Part shown: one piece after another, positions 8,365-17,551 of the stretch
Position numbering within the stretch: position 1 is the stretch's first letter
Layout of the letters: every line of letters begins with the position of its first letter
DNA from: Massilia sp. 9096
Lineage (GTDB): Bacteria; Pseudomonadota; Gammaproteobacteria; Burkholderiales; Burkholderiaceae_D
Length of the DNA stretch: 64,000 bases
Direction of reading: 5' to 3'
NCBI RefSeq assembly: GCF_000745265.1
Contig: NZ_JQNN01000001.1
Location: forward strand, 1,798,001 to 1,862,000
Notes under the pieces: generated by a model
Databases searched by the model: none
Seen by the model: the letters and a program-made list of their open reading frames with translations, nothing else
Told to the model about the DNA's origin: nothing
Position numbers and translations under genes: made by a program

Positions 8365-10575
8365 ATGAAGACCCGATTCAAACCGACCCGCTGGGCGCTG
8401 GTGCTGGCCGCCGCGTTCGCAGCCCAGTTTTCCGCGCAGGCGGCGGACAATGCCGCCGCCTCGGCCAGCGCCGAAGCGCGCGCCGCCCAGCTGGTCAGCC
8501 AGATGACGCTGGACGAAAAGATCAACCTGGTGTTCGGCCACTTCGGCTCCGAGCAGAATGGCAAGCCGCCTGTCGCAGGCGTACGGCCGCAATCGGCCGG
8601 CTACCTGAAAGGCATCGACCGCCTGAAGATCACGCCGCAGTGGCAGACCGACGCCGGCATCGGCGTGGCCTCGCAGCCGGGCAAGAAGCCGCGCGAGCGC
8701 ACCAGCCTGCCCTCGGGCATCGCCACCACCGCGACCTGGAACCCGGAACTGGGCTTCCAGGGCGGCGCCATGATCGGCAACGAAGCGCGCCTGTCGGGCT
8801 TCAACGTCATGCTGGCCGGCGGCACCAACCTGACGCGCGAGCCGCGCAACGGCCGCAACTTCGAATACGGCGGCGAAGACCCGCTGCTGGCCGGCGTGAT
8901 GGTCGGCGAGCAGATGCGCGGCATCCAGTCGCAGCACGTGGTCTCGACCATGAAGCACTACGCCTTCAACGACCAGGAGACCGGCCGCAACATCCTCGAC
9001 GCCCACATCGGCGAACAGGCCGGCCGCATGTCCGACCTGCTGGCCTTCGAGATCGCGATCGAGCGCGGCAAGCCGGGCTCCGTGATGTGCTCGTACAACC
9101 GCGTCAACGGCGACTTCTCGTGCGAGAACGACTGGGTGCTGAACAAGGTCCTGAAGGGCGAGTTCGGCTTCAAGGGCTACGTGATGTCGGACTGGGGCGG
9201 CACCCACTCGACCGTCAAGGCGGCCATGAACGGCCTGGACCAGCAGTCCGGCTACCCGTTCGACAAGTCCAACTACTTCGAAGGCGCGCTCAAGGAAGCC
9301 GTGCTGGACGGCCAGGTGCCGGTGGCGCGCCTGGACGACATGGCCAAGCGCGTGCTGTGGGGGCTCGCCTCCGTCGGCGCGCTGGACAATCCGGTCAACG
9401 ACGAGCCGGGCAAGATCGACTACGCGGCGCACGCGCGCACCTCGCAGGCGGACGCCGAGGAAGGCATCGTGCTGCTGAAGAACCAGGGCGGCGTGCTGCC
9501 GCTGGCCCCGAACCTCAAGCGCATCGCCATCATCGGCGGCCACGCCGACAAGGGGGTGCTGTCGGGCGGCGGCTCGGCCCAGGTGTACCCGGTCGGCGGC
9601 CTGGCGGTGCCGAACGAAGGTCCGAAGGAGTGGCCGGGCCCGATGGTGTTCCTGCCGAACTCCCCGATGAAGGCGCTGGCCGCGCGCACCAAGGCCAGGA
9701 TCACCTATGACGAGGGGCGCGACCCCGCCGCCGCCGCGCTCGCCGCGCAAGGCGCCGACGTGGTGCTGGTGTTCGCAACCCAGTGGACGTCGGAAGGCAA
9801 GGACGTGCCGAACCTGTCGCTGCCGAACAACCAGGACGCGCTGATCGCCGCCGTGGCCAAGGCCAACCCGCGCACCGTGGTCGTGCTCGAGACCGGCGGC
9901 CCGGTCACCATGCCGTGGGCCGACAGCGTCGCCGGCGTGGTCGAAGCGTGGTTCCCCGGCACCAACGGCGGCGAGGCGATCGCGCGCGTGCTCAGCGGCG
10001 AGATCGACGCCTCGGGCCGCCTGCCGGTGACCTTCCCGATGTCCGAAAGCCAGCTGCCGCGTCCCAAGCTGGACGGCGTCGGCCTGGCGCCGGAGACCCG
10101 CTTCGACGTCGATTACACGATCGAAGGCGCGGCCATCGGCTACAAGTGGTACGACCTGAAGAACATCAAGCCGCTGTTCGCTTTCGGCTCGGGCCTGTCG
10201 TACACCAGCTTCCAGTTCAACGGCCTCAAGGCCGAAGCGGCGGACGGCGCGCTGCGCGTCACCTTCAACGTCGCCAACAGCGGCCAGCGCCCCGGCAAGG
10301 CGGTGCCGCAGGTGTATGTGTCGAAGGTCGGCGGCGGCTGGGAAGCGCCCAAGCGCCTGGGCGGCTGGGACAAGCTGGCCCTGAAGGCCGGCGAGAGCCG
10401 CAGCAGCACGGTCACCATCGACCCGCGCACGCTGGCCGTGTACGACACCGCCTCGCACACCTGGAAGATCGCCGCCGGCGACTACCAGGTCACGCTCGCG
10501 ACCGCGGCCGACGCGCCGGTCGCCAACGTCACGGTGCACCTGGCGGCGCGCGAGTTCAAGCCGGGTCCGCGCTGA
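8365..10575 (+). CDS. Glycoside hydrolase family 3 beta-glucosidase
   Basis: A 736-residue secreted enzyme; the signal peptide ends at AAQFSAQAAD, about residue 27. The GH3 N-terminal barrel contains KHYAFNDQETGRN and the nucleophile Asp276 in YVMSDWGGTHS. The alpha/beta sandwich follows (residues about 360-560, with TQWTSEGKDVPNLSLPNNQD), then a fibronectin-III-like domain (FGSGLSYTSFQF to the end). Family members hydrolyse non-reducing beta-glucose, sometimes beta-xylose. Here it would finish off the glucan backbone of oligosaccharides trimmed by GH31 and GH35. GGAGA lies upstream of the start. The 44-base gap after GH35 has no terminator, so the three glycosidases probably form one transcript ending at the hairpin at 10634. 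Confidence 0.88.
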   Translation: MKTRFKPTRWALVLAAAFAAQFSAQAADNAAASASAEARAAQLVSQMTLDEKINLVFGHFGSEQNGKPPVAGVRPQSAGYLKGIDRLKITPQWQTDAGIGVASQPGKKPRERTSLPSGIATTATWNPELGFQGGAMIGNEARLSGFNVMLAGGTNLTREPRNGRNFEYGGEDPLLAGVMVGEQMRGIQSQHVVSTMKHYAFNDQETGRNILDAHIGEQAGRMSDLLAFEIAIERGKPGSVMCSYNRVNGDFSCENDWVLNKVLKGEFGFKGYVMSDWGGTHSTVKAAMNGLDQQSGYPFDKSNYFEGALKEAVLDGQVPVARLDDMAKRVLWGLASVGALDNPVNDEPGKIDYAAHARTSQADAEEGIVLLKNQGGVLPLAPNLKRIAIIGGHADKGVLSGGGSAQVYPVGGLAVPNEGPKEWPGPMVFLPNSPMKALAARTKARITYDEGRDPAAAALAAQGADVVLVFATQWTSEGKDVPNLSLPNNQDALIAAVAKANPRTVVVLETGGPVTMPWADSVAGVVEAWFPGTNGGEAIARVLSGEIDASGRLPVTFPMSESQLPRPKLDGVGLAPETRFDVDYTIEGAAIGYKWYDLKNIKPLFAFGSGLSYTSFQFNGLKAEAADGALRVTFNVANSGQRPGKAVPQVYVSKVGGGWEAPKRLGGWDKLALKAGESRSSTVTIDPRTLAVYDTASHTWKIAAGDYQVTLATAADAPVANVTVHLAAREFKPGPR

Positions 10576-10633
10576 TCGCAGTGCGCTGACCGGGCCATAC
10601 CGGGCATCTTCGTCCCATGGGGGGACTTTGTAA

Positions 10634-10664
10634 GGCGTCAACCGCGAGGTTGGCGCTTTTTTTT
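10634..10664 (+). terminator. Intrinsic terminator after the glycosidase operon
   Basis: Arms GCGTCAACC (10635-10643) and GGTTGGCGC (10648-10656) pair with one G-U wobble around a GCGA loop. They are followed by eight T residues. Confidence 0.9.
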
Positions 10665-10691
10665 GACCGGGCGAGCCCCGTCAGCGCCCCG

Positions 10692-11795
10692 TCAGCGCGC
10701 CGGCGGCAGCGCGTCGAGGCGCGCGCGCAGAGCGTCAGGCACCGGCGCGTCGGGATGAAGCTCGCGAAAGGCCCGCCATGCGTCGCGCGCTTCGGCGTCG
10801 CGGTGCTGGTCGAGCAAGGCGCTGATGCGGGCCATGGCGCCGGCCGGGTCGCGTTCGTCGTAGGCAGGGACCGGTTTGCCGCCTTGATCGCCCGCCCCGG
10901 CTGAAGGCAGGCCGGCCGGCACGACGCCCAGCTGGAGCGCCAGCGTGACGCCGATCACCAGTACCGCCGCCACCGCCATCGGCACGCGCAGATGACCGAA
11001 CGGGTTGGATGGGCGCGGCGCCTCCTCGTCGTCGGCGGCGCCGTCCGCATCGGCGGGTGGCGCACTTATCACGGAGTCGTGCACCACCCGGGCCGGATGG
11101 TCGAGCGCCGCGCGCGCCTGCGCGTGGATGCGCGCATCCAGGTCCGCCGGCGGCACGTGCTGCGGCAGGCCGCGCAGGATGGCGCCGGAACCGTTTCCCT
11201 GGTCGCCGCGGCCGTCGTCTCGTGTGCCGTCGCCACGCACGCTCATGTCCGGATCCGCCCCGATGGCATCGATGACTGACTGGGCGCGCAATTTGCCCAG
11301 CGCGTCGCGCAGCCGGGTCTCGACGCTGTCCAGCGGCGCGGCGCACAACAGCGCGAGCTCGTCGGGTCCCAGCCCGCTGAAGTGGCGCAGCATGAGGATG
11401 TCGCGCTCCTCGTCGGGCAGCGCGCGGATGGCCTGGCCCAGCCATACCGCACGCGGACACGGCTCGGCGGCGGACGCCACGTCGCGCGCCGCGCCGGCCA
11501 TCGTTGCGAGCGGCGGCGCGGGGAGGTCGTGGCGCATCGCGTCGGCCAGGCGACTGCGCGCCACCTGATAGAGGAAGGTGCGGAACGAGGCGCTGGCGAG
11601 GTAGCGCCCGCGCGCCTGGTGCAGTGTGGCCCAGCAGTCCAGCACCACCTCGTCGATCCGGTCGCGGTGCGGTGAGCACCAGTCGATGAAACCGTACACG
11701 CCGCGGCTGTGGCGCCGGTACAGTTCCTCGAACGCGGCCAGGTCGCCCTCGCGGTAGCGCAGCGCCAGGTCTTCGTCGGAGAATGCGGTCAACAT
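10692..11795 (-). CDS. ECF-type sigma factor fused to a membrane-anchored C-terminal region
   Basis: A 367-residue single reading frame. Residues about 5-90 are a sigma-70 region 2 (DLALRYREGDLAAFEELYRRH, FLYQVARSRLADAMR). Residues about 115-172 are region 4 (IRALPDEERDILMLRHFSGLGPDELA). ECF factors normally end here. Instead the chain continues with a soluble stretch (PQHVPPADLDARIHAQARAAL), a transmembrane helix at about 271-293 (VPMAVAAVLVIGVTLALQL) and a C-terminal motif with paired acidic/Trp residues (AEARDAWRAFRELHPDAPVP). The last two parts resemble small anti-sigma-like proteins usually coded by a separate downstream gene. The fusion suggests a membrane-held sigma factor that needs release, which is inference. 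The gene lies 35 bases downstream of the TauE/SafE gene on the same strand. Confidence 0.8.
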   Translation of the reverse strand: MLTAFSDEDLALRYREGDLAAFEELYRRHSRGVYGFIDWCSPHRDRIDEVVLDCWATLHQARGRYLASASFRTFLYQVARSRLADAMRHDLPAPPLATMAGAARDVASAAEPCPRAVWLGQAIRALPDEERDILMLRHFSGLGPDELALLCAAPLDSVETRLRDALGKLRAQSVIDAIGADPDMSVRGDGTRDDGRGDQGNGSGAILRGLPQHVPPADLDARIHAQARAALDHPARVVHDSVISAPPADADGAADDEEAPRPSNPFGHLRVPMAVAAVLVIGVTLALQLGVVPAGLPSAGAGDQGGKPVPAYDERDPAGAMARISALLDQHRDAEARDAWRAFRELHPDAPVPDALRARLDALPPAR

Positions 11796-11830
11796 GCTTC
11801 CATCATAACACCGCGGTCGTTACAGTGCCC

Positions 11831-12577
11831 TCACAGCGGCTTGATGAACAGCCCGACCGTGAGCGCCACGCCGATGCACACGATCGCCACGCGCAGCGCC
11901 TTCTCGTTCACGCGCCGCAGCGCCAGCGTGCCGAGCAGGCCGCCAATCACGGCGCCGGCGGCCAGCACCAGCGCCTGGCGCCAGTGCAGTTCGGGCGACG
12001 TCACGAACAGGACCACGGCCGACGCGTTCATCACGCCGGCCAGCACGTTCTTGGTGCCGCCCGCATTGCGCGCCGACTGGCCGGCCAGCGTCAGCGCGGC
12101 CATCATCAGGATCCCGATGCCGCCGCCGAAATAGCCGCCATATACGCCGATCAGGAATTGCGCGAAGGCGGTCGCGCCCGGCCCGATGTGCAGCGCCCCT
12201 TCGGCACCGGGCTTGCGAAAGAACGAGCCCCAGGTGAACACCGCGGTCGCGAACAGCACCAGCCACGGCACCAGGCGCGCAAAGACGTCGGGCGAGGTAT
12301 GCAGCAGCAGCAGGCCGCCGAGCGCCCCTCCGATCAGGCTGAGCACGAACAGCGCCCAGAACGGCACGCGTCCGGCGCCGGTGGCCAGCTTGCGCCCCGC
12401 GTAGCCGGCCGTGATCTGGCCGGGGAACAGCGCCACCGTCGAGGTGATGTTGGCCGCCAGCGGTGTCATGCCGGAGACGATCAATGCCGGCAGCGTCACG
12501 AACGAGCCGCCGCCGGCCAGCGTGTTCTGCACACCGGCCCAGAGGCCGGCCAGGAAGACCACCAGCAGCATCGTCAT
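11831..12577 (-). CDS. TauE/SafE family permease (sulfite/organosulfur exporter type)
   Basis: A 248-residue membrane protein with about eight hydrophobic segments in the two-fold repeat arrangement of TauE/SafE proteins: N-terminal LWAGVQNTLAGGGSFVTLPALIVSGM, and the second-half counterpart GVYGGYFGGGIGILMMAALTLAG. The family exports small anions such as sulfite or sulfoacetate; the substrate cannot be assigned. The start at 12577 (MTMLLVVFL) places the first helix at the N-terminus. Same strand as the sigma-factor fusion gene 35 bases downstream, so the two may be cotranscribed. Confidence 0.85.
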   Translation of the reverse strand: MTMLLVVFLAGLWAGVQNTLAGGGSFVTLPALIVSGMTPLAANITSTVALFPGQITAGYAGRKLATGAGRVPFWALFVLSLIGGALGGLLLLHTSPDVFARLVPWLVLFATAVFTWGSFFRKPGAEGALHIGPGATAFAQFLIGVYGGYFGGGIGILMMAALTLAGQSARNAGGTKNVLAGVMNASAVVLFVTSPELHWRQALVLAAGAVIGGLLGTLALRRVNEKALRVAIVCIGVALTVGLFIKPL

Positions 12578-12767
12578 GACAGGGCTCCGTCGCTGAGGCG
12601 GAGGGCGGAACGGCGAGCGGCGTGCGGGGTCATGGCGCTGCGGCGCCTGGCCGCGCCGGTGTGTGAAAAGATGACCATCTTACACCGGCGCAGCGTCTGT
12701 TCGCGCGCACGCGCAGGGCGTGCCTGCACGTCGCGCCACGCAGGCGCGCGCGAGGCGCGATGACGTA

Positions 12768-15182
12768 TCAGTGGCCGTGCTCATGGCCGTGCTCTCCGCC
12801 GCCGCCGCCCTGGTGCTGGGGTGGCGCGTCGTGGTGCTGTTGCTGGGGTGGCGCGTCGTGGTGCTGTTGCTGGGGTGGCGCGTCGTGGTGCTGCGGCGGC
12901 GGCGGTGCGTCGTGACGCTGCGGCTGCGGCGGCGGTGGCGGTGGCGCATCGTGATGCTGCTGCGGTGGTGCGTCGTGATGCTGCTGCGGTAGCGCGTCGC
13001 GGTGCTGCTGCTGCGCCGGCGTGTCGTGATGCTGCCGCTGCGGCGGCGCGTCGCGGTGCTGCGACGCCTCATGGCGCGGCTGGAACCCGGGCGCGGCGTC
13101 CCGATGCGGCTGCGGCGTGTCCCGGTGTGGCTGGAACGCCGGCGCCGGGTCATGGTGCGGCTGCGCCTGCGGGCGCTGCTGCGCCATCTCGCGCTGCGGC
13201 TGCGCATGCATCTCGGCGCGCGGTGCGGCGTGGGCTGCCTCGGCATCGTGCGGGCGCTCGGCCGGCATCGGCCGCAGCTGCGGCGCCCCGTGTGCTTCGC
13301 GCTGTGGCGTGCGTACCGCCTCGGCCTGCGCAGGCGCGCGCAGATGCATCGGCTGTTCGCGCTCGGGCGCGCCGTGCGGCATGGCGCCCTGCCCGGCCAT
13401 GCGCTGGGCGTCGGCATGCGGCGCCCCGGGCGCCGCGCCTGCACCGGCCCAATGCTCGCGGCCGGCGCCGGGGCCGCGGCCCGGATACGGCGCGCCGGCC
13501 GGCGCCAGGGCTGGCGCCGCGCCGTCCGGTCCGTGTGCCGGCATGGCCGCCAGGCCGTGCTGAATCGGGCCCGTCCGGCCCGCGAATTGTCGAGCGCCGC
13601 TCCGTTGGCCGCCGAATGGCTGGCCGGCCGCACCATGCGCCGGTGGCACGCCCGGCCTGACGGCGCCCGCCGGCCGCAGCATGCGCACCGGCATCGTGAC
13701 GCCCGGGCCGAAATCCGGCCGCCCGCCCGGCCCTGCGCCGCCGTGCGCCAAGCCTGGTCCGCCGGCGCGCGCAAAGGCCGGCGGCAGGCTGCGCGCCACC
13801 GCGAGGCGGCGCTGCGCCAGCTCGGGCGGTCGCTGGCGCGACAGCGCCGTGCCGATCCGGCTCTGCGGCAGCGGGCGCGCGCCCGGCGCCAGCGTCAGCG
13901 GCGCGTTCATCGCCACACGCGCGTCGAGCGCCCGGCCGAAGCGCGCCGCCGGACCGGCGCCGGCGAACTGCGCCGCCGGCATCGCCATCAGCGCGCCCGG
14001 CACGCCGCGGTTGGCGTAGCGGATGCGGTCCGGATGGTTCATAAAGCCGTCCAGGCCGCCGCGCCCGAATCCGGTATTGCTGATGTTGATGCGGGTGACG
14101 TAGGCCGGGCTGGCATGGTACGGCGGGCGGTAGGGCTCGTGCGGACCGAGCGGGAACCAGCCGACCCCGGGGCCGTCGCCGCGTCCGCCCAGCGCCACGG
14201 CCGCGCCGACGAAGGCCACCAGCGCCGGCGCGAACACGGGGCGCTCGCGCGCCGGCGCCGGCACCCAGGCCCAGCGGTTCTCCAGGTTGACCCAGCGGCC
14301 ATAGTGCGAGACGGCATAGCCCCACGGCTGGTCGTCCACCCAGGTCCAGCCCCACGGATCGATCCAGGCCCAGTGGCCGCTCTGGTAAGGCGCCCAGTTC
14401 GACGCCACCCGGGTCGGCACCCACACGGTGCCGTAGTCCGGCACCACGCGCCAGGCGCCGTTGTCGTCCAGGTCTTCGTAGCCGACCACGTCGGCCGGCA
14501 CGAAGCGCGCCGACTGGGCGCGGTCGAGGCGTGCGTCGCGCTCGAACGCCCAGCGGTCGAAATCGTCGTAGGGCTGGACCGGCGCGTTGCCGAGGTTCTG
14601 CAGGTCCTGTCCCGCGAAGCGGTAGCCCTGGTTCGGGCCGATGCTGTAGGCGTTGCCGTCGCCGTAGACGTCGCCGCCGCCGCGCAGCACGGCGACGTCG
14701 GTGCTGGCGCCGTCCGGACTGACCACGATGCGGTAGTCGCCCGGCGCGCGCGCGACGAAGGCCAGGTTGGGCGTGTCGATTTCGACCACGCTGTTCGGAT
14801 CGACGCGGCGCACGTGCAGGTCGATACGACCCTGCGCCACCTGCAGCTGGGTCGCGCCTTCGTCGGCGGCCAGCACGCTGAGCAAGGTGCCGGCGTCCAT
14901 GCGCGCGATGACCGGCCCGAACTGCGCTTCGTCACGCGCGCCGGCGTCGGTCCAGAGGCGGTCGCCGGCGACCAGCGGGCGGTTCAGCGGGGCCTGGGCC
15001 CAGGTGTCGGTGCCGCTCGGGGACATGCTGACCGGTCCGGCCAGCCAGGCGATGCGCCCGGCGCGCGCCGGCGGGTCTTGCGACGAGCCCTGGGCCAGTG
15101 CCGGCAAGGCGGTGGCGCCGAGGGCCAGCGCGACGCCGATGGCGAGCCGGCGCGGCCGCAGGGAAGTAAGGCGTGCTGTCAT
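12768..15182 (-). CDS. FecR-like / DUF6600 envelope protein with His-rich repeat tail
   Basis: An 804-residue exported protein with a signal peptide (RRLAIGVALALGATALPALAQ). Residues about 40-190 look like a FecR domain (AGRIAWLAGPVSMSPSG, VVEIDTPNLAFVARAPGDYRI). Next comes a Trp/Tyr-rich DUF6600 region (GAWRVVPDYGTVWVPTRV, YQSGHWAWIDPWGWTWVDDQ, YGRWVNLENRWAWVPA). From about residue 430 on the chain is Pro/Ala/Gly-rich, and the last 100 residues are tandem His/Gln/Pro repeats ending HGHEHGH. The His-rich tail could bind metal ions; this is inference. The ATG at 15180-15182 is preferred because it gives a standard-length signal peptide; a GTG 30 bases upstream is possible. No ribosome site is strong for either. 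Confidence 0.75.
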   Translation of the reverse strand: MTARLTSLRPRRLAIGVALALGATALPALAQGSSQDPPARAGRIAWLAGPVSMSPSGTDTWAQAPLNRPLVAGDRLWTDAGARDEAQFGPVIARMDAGTLLSVLAADEGATQLQVAQGRIDLHVRRVDPNSVVEIDTPNLAFVARAPGDYRIVVSPDGASTDVAVLRGGGDVYGDGNAYSIGPNQGYRFAGQDLQNLGNAPVQPYDDFDRWAFERDARLDRAQSARFVPADVVGYEDLDDNGAWRVVPDYGTVWVPTRVASNWAPYQSGHWAWIDPWGWTWVDDQPWGYAVSHYGRWVNLENRWAWVPAPARERPVFAPALVAFVGAAVALGGRGDGPGVGWFPLGPHEPYRPPYHASPAYVTRINISNTGFGRGGLDGFMNHPDRIRYANRGVPGALMAMPAAQFAGAGPAARFGRALDARVAMNAPLTLAPGARPLPQSRIGTALSRQRPPELAQRRLAVARSLPPAFARAGGPGLAHGGAGPGGRPDFGPGVTMPVRMLRPAGAVRPGVPPAHGAAGQPFGGQRSGARQFAGRTGPIQHGLAAMPAHGPDGAAPALAPAGAPYPGRGPGAGREHWAGAGAAPGAPHADAQRMAGQGAMPHGAPEREQPMHLRAPAQAEAVRTPQREAHGAPQLRPMPAERPHDAEAAHAAPRAEMHAQPQREMAQQRPQAQPHHDPAPAFQPHRDTPQPHRDAAPGFQPRHEASQHRDAPPQRQHHDTPAQQQHRDALPQQHHDAPPQQHHDAPPPPPPQPQRHDAPPPPQHHDAPPQQQHHDAPPQQQHHDAPPQHQGGGGGEHGHEHGH
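12814..12893. repeat. 27-bp tandem repeat inside the His-rich tail, nearly three perfect copies
   Basis: Units at 12814-12840, 12841-12867 and 12868-12893 are identical over 27, 27 and 26 bases. Each codes for nine residues, DAPPQQQHH in frame. Degenerate copies of the same theme continue to about 13065. Length polymorphism by slippage is expected. Confidence 0.9.
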
Positions 15183-15286
15183 GATCGTGAACTCGAATAT
15201 GGATGAGTTCACAATAACGCGCGATACGCTCGAGCTCGGTTCGGCAGCGCACCTTGTTGCACTAATTAAACTGCCGGGAAAGCGGC

Positions 15287-15451
15287 TCAGTCGTCGTCAT
15301 CCCTGGCGAGGAACTCGCTGACCCACTCCTGCCAGCCGCAGCGAGGACAGCGGCTGCACAGGATGACGCCGAAAAAAGTCGCGCATCCGCAGGCGAGCAC
15401 GGCCGCTTGCAACGCGATATTCGATTCGAGACCGTAGAAAAGGTTCAGCAT
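15287..15451 (-). CDS. Small membrane protein with a C-terminal Cys cluster
   Basis: A 54-residue protein starts at the ATG at 15449-15451, preceded by an excellent AAGGAGA. It has one hydrophobic segment (NIALQAAVLACGCATFFGVILC), then CSRCPRCGWQEWVSEF and an acidic end DDDD. The C-x2-C-x2-C spacing could hold a metal ion or sit near the membrane as a redox site. I do not recognise a family. It is divergent from zwf. The longer frame upstream lacks a ribosome site and was not used. Confidence 0.65.
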   Translation of the reverse strand: MLNLFYGLESNIALQAAVLACGCATFFGVILCSRCPRCGWQEWVSEFLARDDDD

Positions 15452-15655
15452 GGCGTCTCCTTGATATCGTCGGGTTTGTATGTACTGTATTACAAGCGGC
15501 CCGAGGAAGCCAGCGGCGTACACTTGAGGGGCGTCGTCTACGCTACAATCTGGTTTCCAGGCAAGATCTCGGTGCACGCCGCTGCCACGATGCCCGGAAT
15601 CGGTTAGTCTGTGCCGCTATCCCACGCGACTTTACAACCACTTTTAGCCAACAAG

Positions 15656-17140
<1,485 letters not shown>

Positions 17141-17220
17141 GCACGCTCACAGCCGCACCGGCAGTGACCGCTCGCGACAGCGCGCCCGCAATGCGGGTCG
17201 CTGCCGCACCCACGAGCGGC

Positions 17221-17505
17221 GCCCGGTGTGCGCAGTCCCGGGTGATAGCGCCGCCAGCCGGCGAAAGGGTCGCGGTGCGATTCGATTCGTCCACCCGCCG
17301 GCAGCTCGGCGAAGGTCGCGATCCTGATCGCCGGAATCGCCTGCAGCAGCGCGACCGTCTTCGGGCACAGCTGCATCAAGGTGTTGAGCGGGGCCAGCGC
17401 GGTCGAATGGTCAAACAACTGGCGCCAAGGGCGCAGCCGCACGGCGCCGCGCAGGTGCACGTACAGCGCCGAGGCGCCAAATACGATCAGCAGGCGCCAC
17501 TTCAT
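17221..17505 (-). pseudogene. Remnant of an LpxO-like aspartyl/asparaginyl beta-hydroxylase
   Basis: Reading from the ATG at 17503-17505, MKWRLLIVFGASALYVHLRG then RQLFDHSTALAPLNTLM matches the N-terminus of LpxO-type lipid A / Asp hydroxylases. The chain then jumps directly to QLCPKTVALLQAIP, AELPAGGRIESHRDPFAG and RYHPGLRTPG, which belong about 70-75 residues further on in intact relatives. The bases between are missing, and after PGLRTPG no frame continues the family (the second Fe-binding His and the C-terminal third are absent). The first Fe ligands (HRDPFAG) survive. Internal deletion plus C-terminal decay makes this a pseudogene. A ribosome site is not obvious. Confidence 0.75.
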
Positions 17506-17551
17506 GGTGGCGTCCTTTACGGCGCGCGCGCATGCACGCACGCGCGCACGC

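Noticed and set aside
12814..13065. Regular repeats considered as a possible CRISPR array
   Set aside because: Units are 27 bases, directly tandem without spacers, and in frame with a His/Gln/Pro protein tail.
13002..15206. A long plus-strand frame opposite the DUF6600 gene
   Set aside because: Arg-rich shadow; the minus-strand frame has a signal peptide and known domains.
17147..17368. Small minus-strand frame after zwf as an independent gene
   Set aside because: It reads across the LpxO remnant in the wrong frame and has no similarity.
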